Of a DNA stretch of 40,205 nt, positions 1 through 8,628 are shown in pieces. Both the position numbers and the translations under genes were made by a program. This DNA is from Cytophagales bacterium (GTDB lineage Bacteria > Bacteroidota > Bacteroidia > Cytophagales > 172606-1): positions 1 through 40,205 of the forward strand of contig JAUJNL010000073.1 in NCBI GenBank assembly GCA_030448185.1, read 5' to 3'. The notes under the pieces were generated by a model, which saw only the letters and a list, made by a program, of their open reading frames with translations, did not search any database and was not told the DNA's origin. How positions within the stretch are numbered: position 1 is the first letter of the stretch; each line of letters begins with the position of its first letter.

Positions 1-80
1 GGCAGACGTAAGAAAGATCAATAACTCAGGCAGCATTCATTAAGCGAATTGCGTTCTCTCAAAAATCTCCTCCCTCTCAT

Positions 81-2444
81 ATGAAACATTTACTCTGCAC
101 CTGCTTGCTTCTGCTAGCAACTGGCTCCCTCTATGCCCAAAGCCGTTATACCGTCAGCGGTTACGTCCGCGAAAAAGGCAGCGGTGAACTCCTGATCGGC
201 GTGAGTGTGTACGTACCCGGCACGACCACTGGCACCAGTACCAACAACTACGGCTTTTACTCACTCACGCTTCCGGCGGCTGATTCAGTTTCACTGGCCT
301 TTTCATTCGTGGGCTACCAGGCCCAGACCCGTTCCATCTCCTTGCGGAAGAACACCGAACTAAATGTGGAACTTGCCTCTGGGTCTGTGTTACAGGAAGT
401 AGTGGTAACCGGACAGCGGGAAAGAATCAGCGAGACGCCCCAAATGAGTACCATCGAGGTGCCCATCAAACAAATCAAAGCCATACCCGCCTTGCTCGGC
501 GAAAAAGATGTACTCAAAGTACTGCAACTGATGCCCGGCGTGCAGAAAGGCGGGGAAGGCAACAGCGGTTTGTACGTACGCGGCGGCGGTCCGGACCAGA
601 ACCTGATCATACTCGATGATGCCACTGTGTACAACGCCTACCACCTCTTTGGTTTTTTCTCCCTGTTCAATGGTGATGCACTCAAAAGTGTGGAGTTAAC
701 GAAAGGTGGTTTTCCGGCCCGGTACGGTGGGCGGCTTTCATCGGTGCTGGAAATGAACATGAAGGAAGGAAACAAGGAAAAACTACACGGGGAAGGCGGC
801 ATTGGCATTATCTCCTCCCGACTTACTCTGGAAGGCCCTTTGAAAAAAGAAAAATCATCCTTTCTGATATCCGGCCGCCGTACGTACATTGATGCCCTGG
901 TCCGTCCTTTTATTCCGGATGCAGATGGCGGCTATTATTTTTATGACCTCAACGCCAAAGTAAATTATGATTTCGGAAGAAAGAACAAGCTCTACCTGAG
1001 TGGCTATTTTGGCCGCGACCGGTTCTTTTTTGTGGAAAAATATGACGGACAAAAGACCAAAGCCGGTTTTAACTGGGGCAATGCCACCGGTACGCTGCGC
1101 TGGAATCATTTGCTCAACGAGAAACTGTTTGCGAATACTTCGCTTATTTTCAGCAATTACCGTTTCAAAATTTACGAAAGGTACAAAGATAAAGACGGCA
1201 GCGAGTTCAATCTCGACTATTCATCTGGCATCCGGGATATCGGGATCAAGCAGGACTGGGACTTTTTCCCAACCCCCAATCACTCTATTAAAGTGGGAGT
1301 ATCCAGTACCTACCACCAGTTTACCCCTAGTGCCCTGGTGGTGAAGGATACCGATGTGAATGAATTTAAGCGGGAAGTAGAAGCTATTGATGTGGTGGAA
1401 TCCGGTATTTACGCTGAAGATACGTATCGTCCGTTTCCGAACCTCCGCCTGAATGCCGGCATCCGGTTTTCGCATTATGTCTCCGGCAAGCAACAGTACT
1501 TCCGTCCGGAACCCCGGCTGGCCTTGGCCTACAGCCTTACCAATGATATTTCCCTGAAAGCGTCTTATGCCCGTATGAATCAGTACGTGCACTTACTGAC
1601 CAATACCGGCATTGGATTGCCTACGGATCTCTGGGTGCCCTCTACGGCCAAAGTGGCTCCCCAGCAATCCCAGCAGGTAGCCGCCGGGATTGCTAAAGAC
1701 TTCCTCGAACGGGGCCTGCAACTTACCGTGGAAGGCTATTATAAGAAAATGGACAACATTATCGGGTACCGCGAAGGGGCCAGTTTTCTGCTGATCGATG
1801 AAGGGCCCGAAGGAGCCCGTCAGGTAAGCTGGGAAGACAACGTGACGGCAGGACAAGGCTGGTCGTACGGTGCCGAATTTCTGCTGCAGAAAAAACTGGG
1901 CCGGTTCTCCGGATGGGTAGGCTATACCTTGTCCTGGACGCAGTTGCAGTTTGACGAACTGAACTTCGGCAAAAAATACTATGCCCGCTACGACCGGCGG
2001 CACGATCTATCAGTAGTAGGCATTTATGAGTTAAGTCCCCGGATTACCCTGTCTGGCACCTGGGTGTACGGTACAGGCAATGCTATTACGCTGCCGCTCT
2101 CTGATTATCCCTCCCCTACGCACGAAGCTAACTATCCTCCCAACCAGCGGCAACAAGGTTCCTGGTACTCAGCTACATATACTGTAAATGATTATGACAC
2201 TAAGAACAGCTTCCGGATGGCTTCCTATCACCGCCTCGACTTAGGGGTGCAGTTCCATAAGAAAATGAAACGACACGAACGGACCTGGGAATTCAGCGTG
2301 TATAACGCGTATAACCGCCGCAATCCCTTTTTCTACTATACTGCTTCGGAGTATGACCAGCAAAGAAAAGCCAGCCGGAACGTTCTCAAACAAATTACCC
2401 TATTTCCCATCATTCCTTCACTGAGTTATAATTTTAAATTCTGA
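81..2444 (+). CDS. TonB-dependent outer-membrane receptor with carboxypeptidase-like N-terminal domain
   Basis: This 787-residue protein is a gated outer-membrane barrel that would import a ligand using TonB energy. Residues 1-19 form a signal peptide ending LYAQ. Residues about 22-110 are a carboxypeptidase-regulatory-like beta domain (YTVSGYVREKGSGE, then SLAFSFVGYQ). The plug follows at about 115-230, with LKVLQLMPGVQKGGEG, GLYVRGGGPDQNLIILDD and GGFPARYGGRLSSVLEM. The rest is barrel, ending in the aromatic tail SLSYNFKF. Length and order are normal for the family. The stop overlaps the start of a DUF4249 lipoprotein gene by one base (TGATG), the usual receptor/partner pairing in Bacteroidota. 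The substrate cannot be told from sequence. The start fits the signal peptide. No frameshift is seen, unlike its partner. Confidence 0.93.
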   Translation: MKHLLCTCLLLLATGSLYAQSRYTVSGYVREKGSGELLIGVSVYVPGTTTGTSTNNYGFYSLTLPAADSVSLAFSFVGYQAQTRSISLRKNTELNVELASGSVLQEVVVTGQRERISETPQMSTIEVPIKQIKAIPALLGEKDVLKVLQLMPGVQKGGEGNSGLYVRGGGPDQNLIILDDATVYNAYHLFGFFSLFNGDALKSVELTKGGFPARYGGRLSSVLEMNMKEGNKEKLHGEGGIGIISSRLTLEGPLKKEKSSFLISGRRTYIDALVRPFIPDADGGYYFYDLNAKVNYDFGRKNKLYLSGYFGRDRFFFVEKYDGQKTKAGFNWGNATGTLRWNHLLNEKLFANTSLIFSNYRFKIYERYKDKDGSEFNLDYSSGIRDIGIKQDWDFFPTPNHSIKVGVSSTYHQFTPSALVVKDTDVNEFKREVEAIDVVESGIYAEDTYRPFPNLRLNAGIRFSHYVSGKQQYFRPEPRLALAYSLTNDISLKASYARMNQYVHLLTNTGIGLPTDLWVPSTAKVAPQQSQQVAAGIAKDFLERGLQLTVEGYYKKMDNIIGYREGASFLLIDEGPEGARQVSWEDNVTAGQGWSYGAEFLLQKKLGRFSGWVGYTLSWTQLQFDELNFGKKYYARYDRRHDLSVVGIYELSPRITLSGTWVYGTGNAITLPLSDYPSPTHEANYPPNQRQQGSWYSATYTVNDYDTKNSFRMASYHRLDLGVQFHKKMKRHERTWEFSVYNAYNRRNPFFYYTASEYDQQRKASRNVLKQITLFPIIPSLSYNFKF

Positions 2445-3365
2445 TGAAAAGATTAGTCTGGCTACTGATATCTCCACTGCTGCTCTGCTTGTCCGCTTGT
2501 GAAAAGGATGTAGTGAACATAAAAATTCCGGAACAGGGCGTCCAACTCGTCGTTACCTCCTTTATCTCCCACAAGACAGTGTGCTGGAGGTAAAAGTGCA
2601 GGAATCGCAGCCGGTGCTGGGCTGGCAATCTAATGACCCATTCGCTATGGTTAAAGATGCCACGGTGCGGCTTTCGGATGGAAATAAGGAAGTAATCCTA
2701 CCCGTGACGCCGCTTACTGTTGGCCAGGCCCCGCTCAATCCCGCGCTTTCACTTACCGTATTGAGGCAAAGAAATTTCCGATTGAGGCTGGGAAGACGTA
2801 TTTTCTCCAGGTTTCCGTGCCGGATGGCCGTCAGGTGGAAGCTTCGTGTACGGTTCCCGGAGCACTACCCGGAATTACCCCAGGTAACCATTGAGCCAGG
2901 TGCAAAGCCTCGGGCGGGGGATCCAGTTATTTTATGCGCCTATTCTGGAATGACGTTCCCGGAGAAGATAATTTTTACCGGATTGCGGGTAATGTGGAAA
3001 TGGTGACTGGCCGCCCCAATGGAGACTATACCACTATTCAACCTGTTTTCCGGGAGCTGAAAGAGCAGGATTTTTACAGTGACCGGTCTCAAAACGGAGA
3101 ACCCATGAATTCAGAAAAAGAAGATCTTTTCGCTTATATGGGTCCAGCCGAACAATTAATCAGGCAATCTAAATCCGTTACCTTAAATGCCTATCTGCTG
3201 CATACGGACCGGTACTATTACGAGTATCACCGTTCGGTTATCCGCTCTACCCGGGCTCAGGACAATCCGTTTGCCGAACCCGTGCTGGTTTACTCCAATA
3301 TCCAGGATGGGTTGGGTGTATTCGCGGCTTTTGACCGACAGACGGTGGAGGTAAGAATCAAATAA
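2444..3365 (+). pseudogene. DUF4249 lipoprotein, broken by several frameshifts
   Basis: This is the usual partner of the upstream receptor: a surface or periplasmic lipoprotein of the DUF4249 family. The first frame starts at 2444 with MKRLVWLL and a lipobox LSAC, reads VVTSFIS, then stops after VCWR near 2590. The next frame carries VLEVKVQESQPVLGW to about 2750, a third carries YRIEAKKFPIEAGKTYFLQ to about 2890, and the last runs from about 2925 (FMRLFWNDVPGEDNFYRI) to the stop at 3365. Joined across at least three single-base shifts, the pieces give a full-length family member of about 300 residues. It is either a recent pseudogene or a gene with sequencing indels; if the indels are real, the receptor has lost its partner. 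Confidence 0.8.
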
Positions 3366-3460
3366 AGCCTGCTAACTCAGTTGATTCCGGCATTCGCTAT
3401 TTAGCAGCCCAATGTAAATTTCCCGGATTGTTTCCGACCTTTACATCTCTTACTTTTTTG

Positions 3461-3485
3461 TTGTTTATTCGAAAAGCGAATTAAA
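3461..3485 (+). promoter_or_regulatory. Inverted repeat upstream of antitoxin, possible operator
   Basis: ATTCG (3467-3471) and CGAAT (3477-3481) flank a 5-base spacer, about 34 bases before the antitoxin ATG. Toxin-antitoxin operons are usually autoregulated through such a site, but the repeat is short and could be chance. Confidence 0.25.
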
Positions 3486-3514
3486 ACGCTTTTACAAGCT
3501 AAATAATTGGATTT

Positions 3515-3736
3515 ATGGATCATACGCTGCTCATCCAAGTAACCAACCCAAAAGCAATCGGGCTTTTACACGAGTTGGAAGAACTACAATTGATTAAGGT
3601 ATTGAAAGAAAATGCAGCTCCGGTAAAACCAAGCTTTCGGATAAGTATGCGTCGCAAACTCCCTGCTGCTATTGCCGACGAACTGCAAAATTACGTCACC
3701 CAAAGCCGTAACGAATGGAATAACCGCAGTATTTAA
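3515..3736 (+). CDS. VapB-like antitoxin of a PIN-domain toxin-antitoxin pair
   Basis: This 73-residue protein would bind and neutralise the PIN ribonuclease encoded next to it. It starts MDHTLLIQVTNPKAIGLLHE and ends with a short charged tail, and belongs to the small antitoxins that precede VapC genes in Bacteroidota (recognised from pairing and the N-terminal strand, not a strong motif). The frame is intact. The last codons (NNRSI) include a stretch that looks like a 9-base insertion, 3722-3730: without it the antitoxin would end NEWNI and the toxin would start with ATG inside it at 3715. The antitoxin survives the insertion; the toxin frame does not. Confidence 0.7.
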   Translation: MDHTLLIQVTNPKAIGLLHELEELQLIKVLKENAAPVKPSFRISMRRKLPAAIADELQNYVTQSRNEWNNRSI

Positions 3737-4105
3737 TTGATACCAATGCTGTCATTGATTATCTGGGTCGAAAAATCCCATCTGCTGGTATGAATTTAAT
3801 GAACAGCGTAATCGATGCCGTGCCAACCGTATCAGTGGTTACCAAAATTGAAGTACTCGAGCTTTAATGCGCCCAATGAACCGTATCAGCTGCTGGTCGA
3901 TTTTATGAACGATGCGACTGTACTGGCTTTGACCAGCCAGGTTGTGGATGTAACCATTCAGATTCGCAAAAAGTACAAAACAAAACTCCCAGATGCGATT
4001 ATTGCCGCTACGGCTCTGGTCTATGACCTTACCCTGATTAGCCGCAATGCCGATGACTTTAAAAACATTGCTGGTCTGACTACAATTAACCCATGGGAGC
4101 TGTAA
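3715..4105 (+). pseudogene. vapC: VapC-family PIN-domain ribonuclease toxin, inactivated
   Basis: This would be the toxin of the pair: a PIN-domain RNase that cleaves RNA with acidic residues and Mg2+. The reading YLIDTNAVIDYLG from 3730 is the canonical PIN N-terminus with the first catalytic Asp, and KLPDAIIAATALVYDLTLISRNADDF near 3985-4070 holds the distal acidic residues. Two lesions are visible. There is no usable start in frame: ATG GAA at 3715 meets TAA at 3721, and removing 9 bases (3722-3730) restores MEYLIDTN. An extra A in CTCGAGCTTTAAT near 3860 shifts the frame; without it the sequence reads KIEVLGFNAPNE. The toxin is therefore probably dead while the antitoxin is open. Confidence 0.82.
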
Positions 4106-4146
4106 TTAAAACTACCGATTACCAACCAACATGAGTCATCCGAATT

Positions 4147-4177
4147 TTGCCCGTCCAGCAGGTCGGGCAATTTTTTT
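4147..4177 (+). terminator. Rho-independent terminator-like hairpin inside IS4 left end
   Basis: TTGCCCG (4147-4153) pairs with CGGGCAA (4164-4170) and is followed by seven T residues (4171-4177). It overlaps the inner part of the IS left repeat and faces transcripts entering from the toxin-antitoxin side, so it could both end that operon and shield the transposase from read-through. Confidence 0.65.
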
Positions 4178-4198
4178 ACCTGTTGGGGGTAAATAGAT

Positions 4199-4260
4199 AA
4201 GCCTTTCTGAGTTGTGTTTTACAGGTGCCAGCAAGTAAAACACAACTCAGAAAGGGGCTT
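4199..4260 (+). repeat. Long hairpin whose 3' arm abuts the transposase ATG
   Basis: A 24-base arm (4199-4222) is the complement of the arm at 4235-4260 apart from two extra G residues in the 3' arm; the loop is 12 bases. The 3' arm contains AGAAAGGGG, the only purine-rich ribosome-binding-like stretch, and ends one base before ATG 4261. A transcript entering from outside would fold it and hide the start; a transcript starting inside would not. Confidence 0.8.
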
Positions 4261-5704
4261 ATGGAACGCATCAGCGCCCTGGGAAAAGTAAGACAATTAG
4301 GGCAAGATTACCAAACCCGGTTCAGGGAATATGTCCAGCCCGTAGTCGAGCAGTTGGATAGCCTGCTCGACTACGGGCTGGTAGCCACCTTTGCAGGCCT
4401 GCTTGATTGTCTCATCCGCCTTCGTCACCAGAAGCACGGCTTGCTCTTGAGTGAGTTAGGGGCAAGTTGCTCCCCCGACAAGGCCCCAGCGGGTACTAAA
4501 CGAATCAGCAATCTTTTAAGGAGTCAAAACTGGGATCATCACCTCCTGGAAGAATTTATATTCCAGAAAGCCTTCACTCAACTCCAGGAGTGGCTCAAAG
4601 CCCAAAAAAGAGTCTTTGCCCTCTGGGACGACAGGGTGGTGGACCTGCCCATCCTGAGCATCGGAGGTCCGAGAAACACGAGACGATGAAAAATGAGGAA
4701 TGAGGACCTGTGTCCCGTCAGAAGCACCAAAGCTAAGCGTTTCACCAGGATCAGGCCCGGCTTTTACCAAAAAGTGCTGTGAGAAAACCATTCACGTAGC
4801 GGGTCTTCAGTGGAGTGGTCTCTTGTTGACTCCTTAAAGATGCGCCCTGTCTGTTGGCTTTTCGCTGGTGGACCTCAAGAGGCAGGCACCTTACCAAACA
4901 AGCTATAGTCCATCAGCAACTCCTGAAACTACTGGTGGAAAAATGGGCTGATTCAGTAGTGCACGTCTTTGACCGGGGCTATGGACCTTAACCACGTTAA
5001 TCGTGGGCTACGGAAACTGCCCTGGCTTACTAAACTGCTCCACCAGAAACAACGCTTCATCGTCCGCTGGCGCTCCGCTTACAAGTTAGTCCATGCCAGG
5101 GGAGAAGTCAAAAAAGGCCTACCTGCACTCGGTGGGCAGGAAAGCCCCCTATGAGCGGGAGATGACCGACCAAAAACCGGCAACCAAGTATTGGTCAAAC
5201 TCTTGTTTGCGCCCCTTCGACTGCCTGAGTTGCCTGACCACCCGCTCACTTTGCTGGTGTGCCGCCAGAAGCACGGCCGTCAGCCCTGGTACTTACTCAC
5301 CAACGAGCCGGTTACTACTGAGCAACAAGCCTGGGACATTGTACTGGCTTACCAAAGAAGATGGCCGATTGAACAAGCCTTCCGCTTCAACAAATTGGAC
5401 CTGAGCTAGTAGCTCATCGGTCCATAGAACTGGCCCTGGAGTCGCCCCGTCTTTGGTTGTTTGAAAACCGCCTTAAACTCATGATGATGGTGGCCCCCTC
5501 ATCTACGCCTTTCTGCTTTTACTACTCTCGCTGGACTCCCAACAAGACCTGCTCCGATACGGCTGCCATCGAACTGGAAAGCGGTACAAAGACGCCTTTG
5601 TACCGCTTTAATGGACCCGAGTAGCTCTTGGCTATCTGCTTGAAGTCAACCACTTACTCAAATTACTCCTCCAGGAACTACTTCTCAACCAAAATTCGGG
5701 ATGA
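4261..5704 (+). pseudogene. IS4-family transposase, multiply frameshifted
   Basis: This DDE transposase would cut and move the surrounding element. The intact first block (to 4689) reads MERISALGKVRQLG ... LLDCLIRLRHQKHGLLLSELG ... FALWDDRVVD, giving the first catalytic Asp. Later frames give CPVRSTKAKRFTRIRPGFY near 4720, VVHVFDRG near 4960 (second Asp), FIVRWRSAYKLVHARGE, and the IS4 signature YQRRWPIEQAFRFNK near 5355-5400 (Y, R, E, K). The last frame ends LLLNQNSG with its stop at 5704, inside the right repeat. A GTG at 4225 is an alternative start within the hairpin loop. I count at least six frame changes, so this copy should be inactive unless the indels are artefacts. Confidence 0.85.
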
Positions 5705-5774
5705 CTCATGTTGTATAGAGATACTTGTACCCAGGGCCGGGTTTGTACAAATAATGTTAAATAGCTGAAAATAA

Positions 5775-6644
5775 ATGAATTGTTTATATTGTTTTCTTTT
5801 TGGTGTGGTCATTGGTGAGGCGGTAGCGTCCGAACCGGTACTCCCTAAGCCAGATAGAAATATTTCCCTTTCAAGGGTAAAACAAACCCTTACTGCTTAT
5901 GAGCACAATCCCTTCGTACAATTTCTGGAATATATCTTCGACCCGGAAGTAACCCGGCAAGTGGTCAAGCAGTTTTGGCTCGGCACAGCCCGCAACAGCG
6001 GTACGGTGTTTTGGCACGCCGATAAGGAGGGATTATTTCGCCGCCCCAAGGTGATGTACTACGGGCTGGATGGCAGGCGAATTAAGGACCAGCCAGCCAA
6101 ACAGATGCATTACGCAGGGTATACGCTGGAGAAGGGTTATCCACTTCCTTTATTTGGGGAACACCAACTCAGCCCGGAGCTGTATCCCCTTGATACACCC
6201 ATCATTTTAGTAGAAAGCGAGAAAACCGCCTGCATTGGCTACGCTTGCTTACCCCAGTACATCTGGATGGCTTCCGGAGGAAGTACCGCCCTGAATCCAT
6301 CCCGTGCTAGTGTACTCTGTGACCGGAATGTGCTGCTTCTACCCGACGCCGATACACCTGGACGGAAAGGGGCTGGCAGGGCGTTAGCGATGCTGCAAAA
6401 AGCAGGCGCCAAGGCGTTAGTAAAAGAATTGTTTCCCGGTAGGGAAGATCATTCTGATATAGCCGATCACTTCATTGCTCTTTTCCAACGGAAAACGTCC
6501 GGTGAACGTTTGCTTCCCTTGGTTTACCCCTTGTCTATTGAGCAAACCGAGCAAGTGCAGCGGCTTTTTAACAAATACCCCTTGCTATGGGAGTTAACTG
6601 ATGCATTAGGATTAGAAATTACGCAAGTAAAAAACTATAGATAA
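5775..6644 (+). CDS. DUF6371 / Toprim-like protein, N-terminally truncated
   Basis: The 289-residue frame has two recognisable parts. Residues about 40-120 (TVFWHADKEGLFRRPKVMYY, then GLDGRRIKDQ) match the DUF6371 domain of phage, plasmid and conjugative-element proteins. Residues about 140-215 (PIILVESEKTACIGYA ... MASGGSTALN ... NVLLLPDAD) look like a Toprim fold, with the Glu of VESEKTA and the acidic LPDAD in the expected places, as in primases. Full-length relatives usually start with a zinc-finger segment. Here the first 25 residues (MNCLYCFLFGVVIGEAVA) do not resemble that and begin 62 bases after the IS4 end, so the true N-terminus is probably lost. It implies a past plasmid or integrative element. 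Exact activity is unknown. Confidence 0.65.
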   Translation: MNCLYCFLFGVVIGEAVASEPVLPKPDRNISLSRVKQTLTAYEHNPFVQFLEYIFDPEVTRQVVKQFWLGTARNSGTVFWHADKEGLFRRPKVMYYGLDGRRIKDQPAKQMHYAGYTLEKGYPLPLFGEHQLSPELYPLDTPIILVESEKTACIGYACLPQYIWMASGGSTALNPSRASVLCDRNVLLLPDADTPGRKGAGRALAMLQKAGAKALVKELFPGREDHSDIADHFIALFQRKTSGERLLPLVYPLSIEQTEQVQRLFNKYPLLWELTDALGLEITQVKNYR

Positions 6645-6812
6645 ATAGGGAATCTATTGCAGAAACTGAATCTAATAAACCTCTTTTATCCTCAGTATAG
6701 GCACAATTTCTGCCTCTGGTTGTGCAACAAGCTGCCTAAAACTCTATAAGGTTAATTCAAGGATGCTTTCGAATAGCTGTTGAATACCTGTTTACAAAGC
6801 ATCTGCTTGTCA
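6645..6812. other. Non-coding gap
   Basis: I see no coding sequence, repeat or RNA signal here. With the remnant that follows and the bases up to the reductase gene it makes a decayed 570-base interval. Confidence 0.5.
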
Positions 6813-7004
6813 TCACTGGTCTGAAACTCGCAGTGTAGGATGAAGGATTGCCCTGTAGGAGGAACTACCTCCCATATATGATCCGCTTCCCGCTCCGAGG
6901 TGTATTGTAAGTCTACCGGTAGGGATGCTAGGTACCTTCTCAGCTAGGGCTGGCAAAATTTCATTTAATACTTCCCGGAAGATTTTATCGTAATCTTGCG
7001 CCAT
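6813..7004 (-). pseudogene. N-terminal remnant of a Rpn/PD-(D/E)XK-type nuclease-like protein
   Basis: The 63-residue frame begins MAQDYDKIFREVLNEILPAL and continues AEKVPSIP. This resembles the opening of the recombination-promoting-nuclease-like proteins (DYDKIFKE...LPLAEKLLGI) common in cyanobacteria and Cytophagales, normally about 300 residues. After about 27 residues the likeness ends, and the tail (SGSYMGGSSSY) looks random. None of the catalytic D-E-K motif is present. I read it as a 5' scrap of such a gene. The assignment rests on one short segment. Confidence 0.35.
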
Positions 7005-7210
7005 AGGGTAAAACTACTCACTTTACCCGTTTCTCTGCTAGGATAAGGCCTCTCAATAACCTAACGTTTTTCGTTCCGAGTACTTGCTTTACTTTCAGTC
7101 CGAAATTTGGGGGACTGACACTTACTAACACTCCCTGCATTTAATCAAAAGGAATATTGTGGACTTGATAAGAAAACGCGAGCTGGTGGTTTGCGTATCG
7201 AAATGTAAAC

Positions 7211-7807
7211 TTATGCCGCATGATAAGTATATGCTATAGTCCCTCCCTTCGAAAAAACCTTTACCTCGCCCAACTTCAGGTAAAGCGGTATTTTTAGACC
7301 GGTGAAGACTGGCAACCCCGAACCTAATACGACAGGATGGATGGCCAGGTGGTATTCATCAATCAGACCGGTTGCTATCAGGCTCTGCATAAATCCCGCA
7401 CCCCCAATTGCTACGATCGGTTTCCCTGGCTCGGCTTTCAGTGCCCTGATCCCTTTAGCCAGATCGCCATCGAAAACCCGCGCTTCGGCCCAGGAAGCCA
7501 CGGCAGACGATTGCTCCCCAGTAATCGGTTGCATAGAATCGATACTTTTAAATCCTTTTTTGGTAAAGAGGGCCTTAGGTATCTCATTCATCGGCGCGGC
7601 AAAAGGCCCGGTCGCAGTCGGCCAGTAAGGGGTCATCGTCTCAAACGATTTCCTACCCATAATAATCAGCCCTGCTTGCCGGATTTTGTCCACACTCCAA
7701 GCCAATGACTCTTCGTCTCCGGTCTTGAAAATCCAATCCTTTTGGCCATCAGAGCCGGCTACGAAACCGTCGAGCGAGACTGACATCTTCATGAGCAACT
7801 TTCGCAT
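7211..7807 (-). CDS. Dihydrofolate-reductase-like (RibD C-terminal domain) family protein
   Basis: The protein has 198 residues from the chosen start, MRKLLMKMSVSLDGFVAG. The opening strand and SLDGFVA are typical of the stand-alone RibD-C/DHFR-like reductases, and the NADPH-binding parts follow: GLIIMGRKSFETM at about 48-60 and PIVAIGGAGFMQSLI near 137-151, with HPVVLGSGLPVF near 165. Such proteins are predicted cytosolic NAD(P)H-dependent reductases; substrates of most are unknown, and few are true folate enzymes. An upstream in-frame start at 7846 would add 13 residues with no family support. The gene is complete and stands alone between a nuclease remnant and repeat copy A. Confidence 0.85.
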   Translation of the reverse strand: MRKLLMKMSVSLDGFVAGSDGQKDWIFKTGDEESLAWSVDKIRQAGLIIMGRKSFETMTPYWPTATGPFAAPMNEIPKALFTKKGFKSIDSMQPITGEQSSAVASWAEARVFDGDLAKGIRALKAEPGKPIVAIGGAGFMQSLIATGLIDEYHLAIHPVVLGSGLPVFTGLKIPLYLKLGEVKVFSKGGTIAYTYHAA

Positions 7808-7940
7808 AACTATAGATTTGTTTTTCACAAATGTACCGAGCACCATCGCAGGCTATGGGGGGCTAAAACGACAATCTGAAGGGGCGATTGCGACTTGCTT
7901 TTACCTTTGTTGGAAGTTTTTATTGGTGGCCCTCCCCTTT

Positions 7941-8035
7941 CTTGTAACGCTTTTAGAACGAAAGGGGAATAGGATAGTCTCTCCCTTCCCCTCTCTGGAA
8001 TGTCTTACGCTTAAGACGTTTGATTTTACGTTTTC
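7941..8035. repeat. Dispersed intergenic repeat, copy A
   Basis: This stretch aligns over about 90 bases with 29651-29740. The core TTTAGAACGAAAGGG (7952-7966) is identical, the middle is C/T-rich (CTCCCTTCCCCTCTCTGGAA), and the 3' part GTCTTACGCTTAAGACGTTT corresponds to GTCTCACGCCTCAAACGTTT in copy B. It lies between the reductase and the epoxide hydrolase. Confidence 0.7.
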
Positions 8036-8620
8036 TTCGCCCTATTTCTATTCGCGGTTGGCTGTTTTATTTGTTCAGGAAATAGCGGCTGAGTTCTCCA
8101 GCATATACTTCGGGAAGTTCCATTGCAGCAAAATGTCCTCCCTTTTCAATCTTATTAAAACTATCAACGTTGGCCATCCGTTCTGCCCATTCTTTCGGAA
8201 ACTGCGCTTCTTTCGAAAAAAGGGAAACCCCCGTTGGTACTTCCACCCGTTTAGAAGACTGCAAGCCCCCCGTGTACCCGGCACGGGCATTCTCAGCATA
8301 GGTTCTGATGGATGAATTGATGGATTGGCTTACCCAATAAATCATAATGTTGGTAATCAGTTCGTCTTTGGAGAAGCATGTTTCCAGATCTCCCTGGTTA
8401 TCGCTCCAGGCATAGAACTTCTCAATGATCCAGGAAGCTAAACCCACCGGGCTGTCATTAGCGGGCGTAGCCCAGCGTCTGTGGTTTGGTCGATTGAATC
8501 ATATTAAAGGCACCTTCTGTAAAAAACCATCGTTGGATCTGTTGGCCGAACGTTTGCTCAGCCGGCGTCATCGTGCTCCAGTCTTCACTACCATTGGGAT
8601 AGCCCACATCCGTTACATGA

Positions 8621-8628
8621 ATGGCCTT
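8621..8628. repeat. IS1 target-site duplication, first copy
   Basis: ATGGCCTT here is repeated exactly at 9456-9463 on the other side of the IS1-family element. Eight bases is a normal IS1 duplication, and one copy belongs to the interrupted hydrolase frame. Confidence 0.9.

Larger units (their letters stand above)
4127..5713 (+). mobile_element. IS4-family insertion sequence, ends identified
   Basis: The element is bounded by inverted repeats read directly: CAACATGAGTCATC-CGAATTTTG at 4127-4149 and its complement at 5690-5713 (CAAAATTCGGGATGACTCATGTTG). The ends match perfectly over the outer 14 bases and again over the inner GAATTTTG after a one-base indel. No clear target duplication is seen in the flanks. 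It is about 1.59 kb and contains one transposase reading frame in pieces. It lies just downstream of the broken toxin gene and just upstream of the DUF6371 gene, whose 5' part it may have displaced. Confidence 0.85.

Noticed and set aside
314..2003. Several minus-strand open frames opposite the TonB receptor
   Set aside because: They lack family motifs and lie wholly inside a well-supported receptor gene.
2444..3365. Programmed frameshifting in the DUF4249 gene
   Set aside because: Three separate shifts without slippery-site or pseudoknot features are not plausible as programmed events.
7095..7118. Inverted repeat TCAGTCC/GGACTGA near the reductase gene as a terminator
   Set aside because: There is no T tract, the stem is only 7 bp, and the gene ends at 7211 so the distance is too large.
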